Assembly: GCA_964422295.1 (NCBI GenBank)
Contig: CAYRAM010000004.1
Coordinates: 84,120 to 148,119, forward strand
Direction of reading: 5' to 3'
DNA: 64,000 bases
From: UBA12191 sp964422295
Lineage (GTDB): Bacteria > Planctomycetota > UBA8108 > UBA1146
The notes under the pieces are model-generated. The model ran no database searches, had not been told where the DNA came from, and was given only the letters and a program-made list of their open reading frames with translations. Numbering within the stretch: the first letter of the stretch is position 1; the number at the start of each line of letters is the position of its first letter. Made by a program: the position numbers and the translations under genes. Positions 18,463 to 27,214 of this stretch are shown piece after piece.

Positions 18463-20658
18463 ATGAGCGATATCAGCAAGTGCCCGGCGATGGGTGGCCC
18501 CCAGCAGCACATCGCTGCCAGCACCAGTGCCAATCAGCGCTGGTGGCCGAATCAACTCAACCTCAAGGTGCTCAATCAGAACACACCGCAGGTGAGCCCC
18601 ATGAACGACAACTTCAACTATGTTGAAGAATTCAATAGCGTCGATCTTGAAGAGTTACGCAAAGACATCGATGAAGTGATGACCACTTCCCAGGAGTGGT
18701 GGCCCGCCGACTATGGTCACTACGGACCCCTCTTCATCCGCATGGCTTGGCACAGTGCCGGAACCTACCGCATCGGAGACGGTCGTGGTGGCGCGGGAGC
18801 GGGAACCCTGCGTTTTGCCCCCCTCAACAGCTGGCCTGACAACGCCAACCTCGACAAGGCGCGCATGCTTCTGTGGCCTGTGAAAAAGAAGTACGGCCGG
18901 CGCTTGTCTTGGGCAGACCTGATGGTCTACACCGGCAACTGCGCCCTGGAATCGATGGGCTTCAAGACCTTCGGATTCTCCGGTGGGCGTCAGGATGTCT
19001 TCGAACCGGAAGATGACATCTACTGGGGATCGGAAACGGAATGGCTCGCCGATGAACGCTACAGTGGCGATCGGGATTTGGAAGGCAACCTCGGTGCAGT
19101 GCAGATGGGTTTGATCTACGTCAACCCTGAAGGTCCCAACGGCAATCCCAATCCCATTGCCGCAGCCAAAGATATTCGTGAGACCTTTGGCCGCATGGCG
19201 ATGAATGATGAGGAGACGGTCGCTCTCATCGCAGGGGGCCACACCTTCGGCAAGGCACACGGTGCGGCACCCGATTCTCATGTCGGTCCCGAGCCGGAAG
19301 GCACACCCACTGAGAATCAGGGGATCGGCTGGGTGAACAGTTACGGCAGCGGCAAAGGTGTCGACACCATCACCAGCGGACTCGAAGGAGCCTGGACCAC
19401 CAACCCTGTGCAGTGGGACAACAACTACTTTGAAAACCTCTTCGGTTACGAGTGGAAGCAGACCCAAAGCCCCGCCGGTGCCACCCAGTGGATTCCCACG
19501 GATGCAGCCGCCGACGGAACTGTGCCCGATGCCCACGATTCCAGCAAGCGCCACACTCCGGTGATGTTCACCACCGATTTGGCCCTGAGGGAGGATCAAG
19601 CCTACGCTCCCATCTCAAAGAACTTCCTGGAGAACCCGGAGCAGTTCGCCGACGCCTTCGCGCGTGCTTGGTACAAGTTGACCCATCGCGACATGGGCCC
19701 CATCAGCCGTTGCCACGGTGCCCAGGTTCCGGCAGAGCCTCTGATCTGGCAGGACCCGGTCCCCGCCGTCGATCACGAGTTGATCAACGACGATGACGTT
19801 GCCGCCCTCAAAGCCAAGGTCAATGGGTCCGGCATCGGCGGTGAGAAGTTGGTTGCCACTGCCTGGGCTTCCGCCTCCACTTTCCGTTGCACCGACCATC
19901 GCGGCGGTGCCAACGGTGCCCGCATTCAGCTGGCTCCACAGAAGTACTGGGAAGCGAACAACCCGTCCCAGTTGTCAGAAGTCCTCGATTCTCTCGAGGG
20001 GATTCGCAGTGAATTCAACAACGCCCACTCCGGGGGCAAGCAGATTTCTGCTGCCGACATGATCGTCCTCGCAGGTTGTGCCGCGGTGGAAACCGCAGCC
20101 GCCGCCGGTGGCCACAACGTCACCGTGCCATTTACTCCGGGCCGCACCGATGCCACTGCCGAGCACACCGATGTGGATTCCTTCGCCGTCCTTGAGCCGC
20201 AGGCAGATGGTTTCCGTAACTACTACTCGGCAGCCTGCACCCGCTCTTCCGAAGAGCTTTTGGTCGATCGCGCGCAGATGCTTGGCCTCAGCGCTCCAGA
20301 GATGACAGTTCTCGTCGGTGGAATGAGGGCCCTCAACGCCAACACCGGCCACGCCGAATTCGGAGTTTTCACCGATCGCCCTGGAGTTCTCAGCAATGAC
20401 TTCTTCGTCAATCTTCTCGATGTTGGAACAAAGTGGCAGGTCTCCGAGCGTTGCGAGCACCTTTATGAAGGTAGCGATCGTAGCAGTGGCGAGTCGAAGT
20501 GGCGCGCTTCTGCCGTCGATCTGGTCTTTGGTTCCAACTCGCAACTGCGCGCCATCTCCGAGGTATACGCCTCTGACGATGGAGCGAACCAGTTTGTCAC
20601 CGATTTTGTCTGCGCCTGGAACAAAGTGATGAACGCAGACCGATTCGACGTCTCCTGA
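18463..20658 (+). CDS. katG: Catalase-peroxidase KatG
   Basis: 731 residues, the usual length for a bifunctional catalase-peroxidase, starting at ATG 18463 with AGGAGA upstream. Distal heme residues are in FIRMAWHSAGTYR (Arg93, Trp96, His97). The Met-Tyr-Trp crosslink partners needed for catalase activity are present (Trp96, Tyr219 in GLIYVNPEGPNG, Met245 in FGRMAMND). The proximal ligand is His260 in GGHTFGKAHG. The C-terminal half is the degenerate, heme-free duplicated domain. It removes hydrogen peroxide in the cytoplasm. No OxyR or Fur gene is adjacent, so regulation cannot be read from context. A strong terminator follows. Confidence 0.98.
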   Translation: MSDISKCPAMGGPQQHIAASTSANQRWWPNQLNLKVLNQNTPQVSPMNDNFNYVEEFNSVDLEELRKDIDEVMTTSQEWWPADYGHYGPLFIRMAWHSAGTYRIGDGRGGAGAGTLRFAPLNSWPDNANLDKARMLLWPVKKKYGRRLSWADLMVYTGNCALESMGFKTFGFSGGRQDVFEPEDDIYWGSETEWLADERYSGDRDLEGNLGAVQMGLIYVNPEGPNGNPNPIAAAKDIRETFGRMAMNDEETVALIAGGHTFGKAHGAAPDSHVGPEPEGTPTENQGIGWVNSYGSGKGVDTITSGLEGAWTTNPVQWDNNYFENLFGYEWKQTQSPAGATQWIPTDAAADGTVPDAHDSSKRHTPVMFTTDLALREDQAYAPISKNFLENPEQFADAFARAWYKLTHRDMGPISRCHGAQVPAEPLIWQDPVPAVDHELINDDDVAALKAKVNGSGIGGEKLVATAWASASTFRCTDHRGGANGARIQLAPQKYWEANNPSQLSEVLDSLEGIRSEFNNAHSGGKQISAADMIVLAGCAAVETAAAAGGHNVTVPFTPGRTDATAEHTDVDSFAVLEPQADGFRNYYSAACTRSSEELLVDRAQMLGLSAPEMTVLVGGMRALNANTGHAEFGVFTDRPGVLSNDFFVNLLDVGTKWQVSERCEHLYEGSDRSSGESKWRASAVDLVFGSNSQLRAISEVYASDDGANQFVTDFVCAWNKVMNADRFDVS

Positions 20659-20682
20659 GATCGTACTACACGACAAATTGAA

Positions 20683-20721
20683 CAGGCCCGCACACCCATA
20701 GGGAGTGCGGGCCTGCTTTTT
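20683..20721 (+). terminator. Rho-independent terminator after katG
   Basis: An 11-bp stem (CAGGCCCGCAC 20683-20693 with GTGCGGGCCTG 20705-20715) is followed by C and five T residues. It starts 24 nt after the katG stop. The opposite side has only a poor T-tract, so it probably serves the convergent gene only weakly. Confidence 0.9.
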
Positions 20722-20733
20722 GTTGGATCGACA

Positions 20734-21858
20734 CTACTCCCTGCGATGATTCCTGCTCGGAAGAAACCGCACCGGCCTCTGCTTCTCTGCGCCCTTTTTG
20801 CGCAAATCGACCTCGGTGAACCCGGGTCCTTTCGGAGCAAAATTGTAGGTGAATACAGGTTGATCGGCTTTCCCTTCACCGGCGAAGGGATTGCGAAAGG
20901 TCAGGGTCACGCCGTCAAAATCCCCTTCGTAATACTCCGGGTTGGGGCTTTCAGTGTGAATCACAAACATATGAAAAGCTTCCCTGGAACTGTCGAAGCC
21001 GATCAGGGTGATGCTGGAAACGCTCCTCTTTCTACCATCCATTAGGGACAGAGAAGCTAGGAAGCGACCATCGCAGATGATCCTCCCTGCCCTCGGCAAT
21101 ACCTCTTCTGAATCTGCGATCATGTCACCTGCAAATTTATGAAGGAGCTGATGCTCTTCGGAATAGTTTTCTGCGGGATCACTCCTCTGATCCGAGAGAT
21201 TGAAAACTTTCGGAATCGGTTTGGCGGCAATCAACTCCGCCAACAGATTCACTTCTTTGCCCTTTTTCGGTTCGGCATTCAGGGTCAAGAACGGAATCTT
21301 CGATTCCCCCAGATAGATCTCGCTTTCGCTGGTTTTCTTTGACACATCAAAGCGGGTTTTCTGAATCACATACCCGAAGGGGCCCTTCAGAACTCGCTCT
21401 CCATCTTCCTCAGTCCCCGAGCGATAGGCGAAGGGGGTTCGCAATTCTTCCATGCCGATCAGGAAGTACTGCTGCAGATCTGTCCGGTAGCCCTGTAGTT
21501 GGTACTCGGCAGACTTCTTCCCCTGGGTCATGCCACGAGTGAGCAAAAATTGATCACCAAGGATCATCTGTGAAGTTGATTCGCCCAACAACTGGATAAA
21601 TTTGGGGCCCTTCTCCCCAGTCAATGGATCGACGCCCCCCAGCGTGTAATCCAACTGACCATTCCAACGATAATGCCCGGCTTCTTTGGCGAGTCGGGAG
21701 TGTTGATCGGTGAGGGACGATCTCTGCTGATCCTCTTCCCCGGAGTCTTGGGTGAACCCGCTTCCTCCCCTGAGTTCGTTCCCAATCAGATGGGGGGATT
21801 CCAAACAACAGAAACCTGCCCCTAACACGATTATCGCTGCAAAGAATGAGTAATTCAT
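20734..21858 (-). CDS. Exported protein with two DUF1579-like domains
   Basis: 374 residues from ATG 21858 with AGAGGA 6 nt upstream. A signal peptide (FFAAIIVLGAGFCCLESP) precedes two related lipocalin-like halves. The first, about 60-150, has GHYRWNGQLDYTL, FLLTRGMT and TDLQQYFLIGMEE. The second, about 245-350, has LLHKFAGDMIADSE, GRFLASLSLMDG, TLIGFDSSREAFHMFVIH and YYEGDFDGVTLTF. Both follow the DUF1579 pattern of weight-of-evidence strands, but the function of this family is unknown. It stands alone, convergent to katG. Confidence 0.65.
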   Translation of the reverse strand: MNYSFFAAIIVLGAGFCCLESPHLIGNELRGGSGFTQDSGEEDQQRSSLTDQHSRLAKEAGHYRWNGQLDYTLGGVDPLTGEKGPKFIQLLGESTSQMILGDQFLLTRGMTQGKKSAEYQLQGYRTDLQQYFLIGMEELRTPFAYRSGTEEDGERVLKGPFGYVIQKTRFDVSKKTSESEIYLGESKIPFLTLNAEPKKGKEVNLLAELIAAKPIPKVFNLSDQRSDPAENYSEEHQLLHKFAGDMIADSEEVLPRAGRIICDGRFLASLSLMDGRKRSVSSITLIGFDSSREAFHMFVIHTESPNPEYYEGDFDGVTLTFRNPFAGEGKADQPVFTYNFAPKGPGFTEVDLRKKGAEKQRPVRFLPSRNHRRE

Positions 21859-21993
21859 CGAAGATCCTCTCTGATCACGCCTCAGGTGGCTGTTTCTATC
21901 CAGGTCCCGGGGCCATTTGATACAGCAATATCGACAAATGACCTATAAAAATTCTATGATAAACAGCGAAGCCGGAATTGGCGTGGAGGCACC

Positions 21994-23097
21994 ATGAAAT
22001 TTCTGACCCTGATTCTGTTACTTTCGATTCCTTCCGTGGAATCTGTGTCTGCAACTGCTGACACGGACATTGCGGGCACATACAAGTCTCTTCTCGAAGC
22101 AGAAGAAAAAGGCAACCTTGGCATGGTCATGCGATATCGGTCGGAGCTGGTCATGGTTTGCAAGGGAAAGGAGCTACTCACTCTTCTCCCCGGCGATGAA
22201 AACTCTCTCCTCCGAATCGGATGCCAAAGGGTCATCGGAATGGATCATGAGCAAAATCGTCGTCTCGATGATGCAGTGAGGATTCTTTCACCCATCGTCC
22301 AAGAGCACATAGAAAGCGACGGGCCTGCAAGGAAGATCGCACTCAAAGCTTTGTTACCACTGGCAAGATCCTATGGTGAAAAGGGCCAGATCGATCAAGC
22401 GATCACTGTATTGGAGAAGGGACTCCCCTACCTCGAATCGGGAAGTGTCGATATTCGTGAAGCTTGGCTGCTGAGTGGAGATTTGAAAGCTGCCAAAGGT
22501 GAAGTCCTCCCCGCCAAAAGGGATTGGAGTCGCCTGACCGATGATTTGAACAAGTTTGGTGACGATGCCCGCGCCCGGCGCAATTCCGCCGTCCGCCTCG
22601 CCCTTTTGGGAAAAAAAGCTCCCTCTCTCGGAGATGCTTCATGGTTTGGTGGCAAAAAGAAGAGCCTCAAATCGATGCAAGGGCAGGTCGTGCTTCTCGA
22701 TTTTTGGGCGACCTGGTGTGGACCCTGTCGAATGCTGATGCCCGGCCTCGATAAAATCCAGCAACGACTCGCACCAAAGGGGCTACAGATTCTGGGTGTC
22801 ACCAAACCGTATGCCCAAGGTTGGTTGCCTGAACGCGACAATCCCAAGCGGGGTCAAACCGTGCGCGGCATGACCCGTGATGCCTTCCTGCAGCACTTGT
22901 TGGAGTTCAGGCGTCGATTTGGTGTTGACTACCCCTTCGTCGTCACCGGAAAACAGGGATTCGATGCCTACAAGGTGGGTGGCATTCCGATGGTGGTCTT
23001 AATCAACAAAAAAGGGGAGATTGCCTGGGTCAGGGTTGGCTCAGGAGGCGAAGGGTTGCTGGAAGCAACTCTCGAAAGGCTTCTCTTGCATGAATAA
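21994..23097 (+). CDS. Exported TPR-type / TlpA-like thioredoxin-fold protein
   Basis: 367 residues from ATG 21994 with GGAGG upstream. A signal peptide (FLTLILLLSIPSVESVSA) is followed by a helical, TPR-like region (about 27-205, for example ALLPLARSYGEKGQIDQAI). A redoxin domain from about 208 to the end carries the active site WCGPC at 241-245 within VVLLDFWATWCGPC and the cis-Pro region GGIPMVVLINKKGEI. Membership of the TlpA/ResA group suggests a thiol-disulfide role in the periplasm, such as heme maturation or disulfide reduction. An insert between the active site and cis-Pro (about 265-310) is charged and may set partner specificity. Confidence 0.85.
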   Translation: MKFLTLILLLSIPSVESVSATADTDIAGTYKSLLEAEEKGNLGMVMRYRSELVMVCKGKELLTLLPGDENSLLRIGCQRVIGMDHEQNRRLDDAVRILSPIVQEHIESDGPARKIALKALLPLARSYGEKGQIDQAITVLEKGLPYLESGSVDIREAWLLSGDLKAAKGEVLPAKRDWSRLTDDLNKFGDDARARRNSAVRLALLGKKAPSLGDASWFGGKKKSLKSMQGQVVLLDFWATWCGPCRMLMPGLDKIQQRLAPKGLQILGVTKPYAQGWLPERDNPKRGQTVRGMTRDAFLQHLLEFRRRFGVDYPFVVTGKQGFDAYKVGGIPMVVLINKKGEIAWVRVGSGGEGLLEATLERLLLHE

Positions 23098-23114
23098 TCC
23101 ACGGAACGTGGAAT

Positions 23115-23615
23115 TCAACACGATGACCCACCGAGTCCTCCACGAAATGAAGTCGCTCGACTGAAGGTCGCCCACAGAGACAGAATCAGCAGACAACTGT
23201 TTTCGAGTAGTTTTTGGCATATCGGGATTTCACCCGAACCACAGCCGCAATCCGCAACCACATCACAAAGACCGACAAATGCAGGATCAGACCCTATCAA
23301 ACCGCTTCCCAAAAAATACACTGCGGGGGTGAACATGAGGAGCATCGCAGAGGTGATTGCTCCGGCTGACCTCAATCCGATTCCCGAGAGCAGTGCCATG
23401 GCACACACGATTTCAGTGAATGGCATGATCACTGCAATGCTGTTGATCAGCCAAGACGGTTCCAGCGGTAAAATGTCGTAATTTTTTATCCCCTTGAGGA
23501 AGGCGATGGGGTCGTTCACTTTTTCAATGCCATAGAACAGGAATACCAAACCCACAATCAGTCGGGCAATCAGCAAGGGGTATCCCGTTGCATCCAGGCG
23601 CCGAAGATAATCCAT
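23115..23615 (-). CDS. DoxX/MauE-type membrane protein
   Basis: 166 residues from ATG 23615, with GGAGG 7 nt upstream. Its start codon overlaps the stop of the rhodanese gene (TGATG), so the two are translationally coupled. Four hydrophobic segments are visible (LLIARLIVGLVFLFYGIEK, SIAVIMPFTEIVCAMALL, a third around TSAMLLMFTPAVYFLG and a C-terminal one). A Cys-rich loop (GLCDVVADCGCGSGEIPIC) sits before the last helix, as in MauE/DoxX-like proteins tied to thiol or disulfide chemistry. Pairing with a rhodanese suggests a role in periplasmic sulfur or thiol redox. Confidence 0.75.
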   Translation of the reverse strand: MDYLRRLDATGYPLLIARLIVGLVFLFYGIEKVNDPIAFLKGIKNYDILPLEPSWLINSIAVIMPFTEIVCAMALLSGIGLRSAGAITSAMLLMFTPAVYFLGSGLIGSDPAFVGLCDVVADCGCGSGEIPICQKLLENSCLLILSLWATFSRATSFRGGLGGSSC

Positions 23616-24346
23616 CAACGTGCCTCCGATCCTGAAACAACAGGCATCCCTTTGTCTTTCCACTCATTGAATCCGCCTTCGTAAACGTAAATGTTCTCAG
23701 GAGGCATCCCATAGAGAGATCCAAGATCTGCCGCAAGGTGAATGCTGTCTTCGCAATCTCCACCATTGCAGTAAACGATGATGAAAAAAGCCAGTTCCAG
23801 TTGCGGCCTGAGATCATCGACAAGGCTGTCTGATTCGTAGTGATAGAGCCAAACCGCTCCAGGTATGTGCCCATCTTCATACTGATCCCTGACCCGAGCA
23901 TCGACAAATGCAACGATGGATTCACCTGTGCTCACATACTCTTCTTCAGCCGTCATGAAGTGATCTCGAACATCTTCGAAAGTGAGTCGCTGAATCCCAT
24001 CATCCGGCGGATGGATATCCGGGGTAACGGAGGTCTGGGAATCATTCCCTGAAACACCGGAATCCTGATCGCTTCCACTCTGGATCTCCGCTGGACCCTG
24101 AATCACCACCGGATTGGTGGGGGCAGATATAGATGGGAAGTAATTCCGCGAAAGGTCGATCGAGTTTTTCCCCCTCAGAGTATTGGTAGCCAAGCCGAGC
24201 ACTGCCGAAATGAAAACGAGAACAACCACTCCCTTGATCATCGAGCACTTTCCTTTTCGTGCCCCCGCGACAGCGTCGATCGATGTTGACTCTGTTTCGC
24301 TCTTGTTCTCAGGATCTCCTGCGCTCTTCCTGTCACCTGTGTTCAT
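23615..24346 (-). CDS. Membrane-anchored rhodanese-domain protein
   Basis: 243 residues from ATG 24346. An internal ATG at 24241, with AAGGA upstream, is an alternative start just before the membrane segment. One transmembrane helix (IKGVVVLVFISAVLGLA, about 37-53) anchors a Ser/Asp-rich linker and a rhodanese domain (about 115-240). The domain shows SIVAFVDARVRDQYEDGHIPGA and the active-site loop YCNGGDCEDS, whose Cys would carry the persulfide, then YVYEGGFNEWKDKGMPV. It would transfer sulfane sulfur or act in thiol redox outside the membrane together with the coupled DoxX protein. Confidence 0.8.
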   Translation of the reverse strand: MNTGDRKSAGDPENKSETESTSIDAVAGARKGKCSMIKGVVVLVFISAVLGLATNTLRGKNSIDLSRNYFPSISAPTNPVVIQGPAEIQSGSDQDSGVSGNDSQTSVTPDIHPPDDGIQRLTFEDVRDHFMTAEEEYVSTGESIVAFVDARVRDQYEDGHIPGAVWLYHYESDSLVDDLRPQLELAFFIIVYCNGGDCEDSIHLAADLGSLYGMPPENIYVYEGGFNEWKDKGMPVVSGSEAR

Positions 24347-24490
24347 GACTAACCCAATCTGGGGATTGAGAGAAGTAACGATCTATTGACTGTCTGAGCC
24401 TTGTCATTGCCCACCAGCCATCCAACCTTCTGAACATGTGTATCCCCGAGGAAGCAGATTTCGGAAAAACCGCTGACATGCGGCACAATA

Positions 24491-24531
24491 ACAAGAAAAG
24501 GTGCTCGCCACACCGATGTGTAGCGAGCACC
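24491..24531 (-). terminator. Rho-independent terminator of the winged-helix gene
   Basis: A 9-bp stem (GGTGCTCGC 24500-24508 with GCGAGCACC 24523-24531) is extended by CACA/TGTG with a 2-nt bulge. It is followed on the minus strand by TTTTCTTGTT and lies 24 nt after the stop at 24555. Confidence 0.8.
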
Positions 24532-24554
24532 CTGGAACACTTCAAAGGAAAAAT

Positions 24555-25016
24555 CTATGCGATCTCTTGGGATTTCATCAACCAGCGGCCTGAAACATCC
24601 TGCTCGAATTCTTCATGCCGACGCAGATGTTGGAAAACTGCAAGATACAGATTTTTGGTCGCCTCTTCAGGGTGACGCCGTGCGATCTCATCCCTGACCT
24701 CTGCAGGGGTCAGAGGAACTTCAGCAGCTCCCAAAATCTCTTCAACCTGGGACCTGATCCAGCCACGTGGCCTGCGGCCAGATGGAGTCAGGCGGCGCAT
24801 CGATCCAGTGGTCGTCGCCAGATATCCCTGAACCTCCGGATATTGACTGAGAAATTCGCGAATTTGGTCCTCAACTTTATCAAGTTCATCTTTGAGGCGT
24901 TGTCGTTTGGTTTCGAGGCGATTGAGTTTGCCGCTATTTTCCTTCAATGCGACCAACTGCTTCAGCGCCTCAACGTCCAATCTTCCAAGACTGTCCATCT
25001 CAATCTCCATATTCAC
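24555..25016 (-). CDS. Coiled-coil / winged-helix (HARE-HTH-like) protein
   Basis: About 153 residues. Three starts are possible: GTG 25025, GTG 25016 and ATG 25010. I chose 25016 because a perfect GAGGTG lies 6 nt upstream. The N-terminal half is a coiled coil (ENSGKLNRLETKRQRLKDEL, DKVEDQIREFLS). After a Ser/Arg-rich linker the C-terminal 70 residues form a winged helix (WIRSQVEEILGAAEVPLTPA, EVRDEIARRHP, LYLAVFQHLRRHEEFEQD) like those of HARE-type or restriction-associated DNA-binding modules. It is probably a DNA-binding or regulatory protein; targets are unknown. It has its own terminator. Confidence 0.7.
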   Translation of the reverse strand: MNMEIEMDSLGRLDVEALKQLVALKENSGKLNRLETKRQRLKDELDKVEDQIREFLSQYPEVQGYLATTTGSMRRLTPSGRRPRGWIRSQVEEILGAAEVPLTPAEVRDEIARRHPEEATKNLYLAVFQHLRRHEEFEQDVSGRWLMKSQEIA

Positions 25017-25387
25017 GGTCACCACCTCTTCCTAATGGTGTTATCCATGCTCTATAGGCAGAATTGACAAAGCCTGTCGAGAATCCACTAACAATGAATC
25101 CTGCTTCGCAATTCTCCGGGAGCCTCACTCACCCGAAGACACTTGTGCGCGTCACACCCGTTTCCACAAATAACTGGATCGTCGCTTAATAAAACACTAA
25201 AAAGAGCTGAGACACCGCCTTGAAGTATCCAAAACACTCAATTCCAAGGCTTTAGGCGAATATCAAACTCCGATTGTGGGAAAATCCATACTGATTTGTC
25301 CCATTTATCACGAGTTGTTACGAAACGTGACATTAGTCATATGTGTCCTATACTTTCACATCATAGGTGGGTTTACAAGGAGGATTC
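25017..25387. other. Intergenic region with promoter, 371 bp
   Basis: Divergent space between the winged-helix gene and the amidase gene. AT-rich towards the right. It holds a good candidate promoter for the amidase; no coding sequence or RNA fold was recognised. Confidence 0.5.
25327..25354 (+). promoter_or_regulatory. Candidate sigma70 promoter for the amidase gene
   Basis: GTGACA (25327-25332) and TATACT (25349-25354) are separated by 16 nt, each five of six to consensus. The implied transcript would start near 25361, about 27 nt before the TTG start, leaving room for the AAGGAGG site. Confidence 0.45.
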
Positions 25388-26380
25388 TTGAAGATTTTTT
25401 TAATAACAAAGAAGTTTTTGAAAATCTTTGGAATTTGCCTAATACCGGCGCTTTATTCAGGATGCCATACCCTGCCAGGAGACCTCTCAGAGGCCTCAGG
25501 CGACGAAATCGTCATTGCTGGAGAGCGCTTCCACACGACCAATCCAGTGACCCTATGGACCGATAAAGAAGGGTATGACGCCTATCGGGGGCACAGACAT
25601 GACCAAAAAGACATTGGGCCCCCCCGAGATCACCCCGATCGTTTGTTACGCTTCGGCAGTTTGCGCAGAAACGGCCCCCCCGGTTGGGCTGACCAGGTCC
25701 GCAGTGAGGGGATCTCAGTGGAGGATCTGACTGCGGTGATCGACACGGTCGTCATCCACTACGACGCCTGTGGATCCGCAAGTCGTTGCTTTCACGTCCT
25801 CCATGATATCCGCGGCTTGTCATGCCACTTTCTTCTCGATGTCGACGGCACGATTTATCAAACCCTGGATGTCAAGGAACGTGCCTGGCACGCAGGCACT
25901 GCCAACGATCGTTCCATCGGCATCGAGATCGCCCACTTCGGTGCGTTCCCGGATGCAAATGAAGCGGATCAACACTATGAAAACAGCCCACAAGGATTCC
26001 GGCTCAAAGCAGATTCATTGGCAGGGACTTCCGCTGAGGGAGCCTACCCCTATCCGTCACGCCAGGAGATGTTCACTGGAGAGATTCACCGACAAGGCCT
26101 CTTTCAGAGAGATTTCACCGAAGCCCAATACGTCGCACTTGAAAGATTGCTGATCACTCTTTGCAAAGCTCTTCCCAGCATTCGTCCTGTGGTCCCTCGC
26201 AACAACTCAGGTCAGGTAGAGTCGGAATTAAGAAATGAGATTCCCGGCCAGCCGGTGGCAGGAATCGTCGGGCATTGGCATGTCGGTTCCCACAAGGTGG
26301 ATCCGGGCCCTGCATTTGACTGGGACCGCATCGAAGCAGCGTTGCAGGCTGCAGATCTACCCGTCCACAACGTAGACTGA
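25388..26380 (+). CDS. N-acetylmuramoyl-L-alanine amidase (Amidase_2 family), lipoprotein
   Basis: 330 residues. Start assigned to TTG 25388 because a perfect AAGGAGG (25377-25383) lies 4 nt upstream. From there the N-terminus is a compact Lys-rich lipoprotein signal (MKIFLITKKFLKIFGICLIP, lipobox LYSGC). The catalytic domain has the zinc-amidase pattern: TVVIHYDACG (first His), FLLDVDGTIYQTLD, ERAWHAGTANDRSIGIEIAH (His and Glu) and GHWHVGSHKVDPGPAFDW near the end (third His and the Lys/Asp region). It would cleave the MurNAc-L-Ala bond in peptidoglycan or muropeptides from an outer- or inner-membrane anchor. It is convergent with and directly abuts the TrmH-family gene. Confidence 0.9.
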   Translation: MKIFLITKKFLKIFGICLIPALYSGCHTLPGDLSEASGDEIVIAGERFHTTNPVTLWTDKEGYDAYRGHRHDQKDIGPPRDHPDRLLRFGSLRRNGPPGWADQVRSEGISVEDLTAVIDTVVIHYDACGSASRCFHVLHDIRGLSCHFLLDVDGTIYQTLDVKERAWHAGTANDRSIGIEIAHFGAFPDANEADQHYENSPQGFRLKADSLAGTSAEGAYPYPSRQEMFTGEIHRQGLFQRDFTEAQYVALERLLITLCKALPSIRPVVPRNNSGQVESELRNEIPGQPVAGIVGHWHVGSHKVDPGPAFDWDRIEAALQAADLPVHNVD

Positions 26381-27214
26381 TCAGCGAAGAGACCTTTGCC
26401 GTATCGCTTCAAAGAGGACGACAGCGGTCGCCATCGCGACGTTGAGTGAATCTGCGCTCCCGGCCATCGGGATCGAAACCTGAAGATCGGTCTGCGAAAG
26501 CCAGCGCTCGTCGAGCCCGTACTGCTCACTGCCCATGACAATGGCTATGGGACCTGAGAGATCACTCTCGGTATAACTCTCGGAGGCATCCGGTGAAGTG
26601 GCAACCAGGCGAATTCGCCGCTCCCGAAACCAGGCGAGAGCGTCCTCACTGGAACACTCTGCCACCGGAACGGTAAACAGGGTTCCCACACTGGCCCTGA
26701 CGACATTGGGGTTGAAGATGTCGGTGCAGCGATCGACGACCACCAAACCACTGACCGCAGCTGCGTCTGCGGTTCTCAGCAAAGTCCCCAGATTCCCGGG
26801 TTTCTCGATCGATTGGGCGACGATGAAGATGGGCGAATCACCTTGGCCGGATTCATCCGATTCAAGATTCCAGCGGTCAAGTCCCCACTCCGGTTTCGGC
26901 GCACGTGCGATCAGGCCGTCGGGGCGATCGCGGTAGGAGACCTTTTGAAAGACTTCTTTGGTCACGTAACAGATCTGAGCCCCGCATCGGGATGATGCCT
27001 CTTCCAATAGTTGTTGCTCCTGGACACCGAGATAAAGTTCGGGACAGGTGAAGACCTCCTCCATGGGCAGTTTTGATTCAACTGCCCGGGATATCTCCCG
27101 GTATCCCTCGATGACGAACTGTCCATCCCGGTCCCTGTCACGGCGATCGCGAAGGCGGACCAAAGATTTGATTCGAGGATTTTGGAGACTGGAGAGAACC
27201 TCTTCACGATTCAT
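26381..27214 (-). CDS. TrmH/SpoU-family RNA 2'-O-methyltransferase
   Basis: 277 residues from ATG 27214 with AAGGAGG upstream. An N-terminal substrate-binding segment (LQNPRIKSLVRLRDRRDRD, FVIEGYREISRAVE) precedes the SPOUT knot. Knot motifs are IEKPGNLGTLLRTADAAAV (motif 1), IAIVMGSEQYGLDERWL (motif 2) and VSIPMAGSADSLNVAMATAV (motif 3). This is the arrangement of RlmB/TsnR-type 23S rRNA guanosine methyltransferases, though the target nucleotide is not certain. It is the last gene of a five-gene minus-strand operon and overlaps the nitroreductase gene by 11 nt. Confidence 0.92.
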   Translation of the reverse strand: MNREEVLSSLQNPRIKSLVRLRDRRDRDRDGQFVIEGYREISRAVESKLPMEEVFTCPELYLGVQEQQLLEEASSRCGAQICYVTKEVFQKVSYRDRPDGLIARAPKPEWGLDRWNLESDESGQGDSPIFIVAQSIEKPGNLGTLLRTADAAAVSGLVVVDRCTDIFNPNVVRASVGTLFTVPVAECSSEDALAWFRERRIRLVATSPDASESYTESDLSGPIAIVMGSEQYGLDERWLSQTDLQVSIPMAGSADSLNVAMATAVVLFEAIRQRSLR

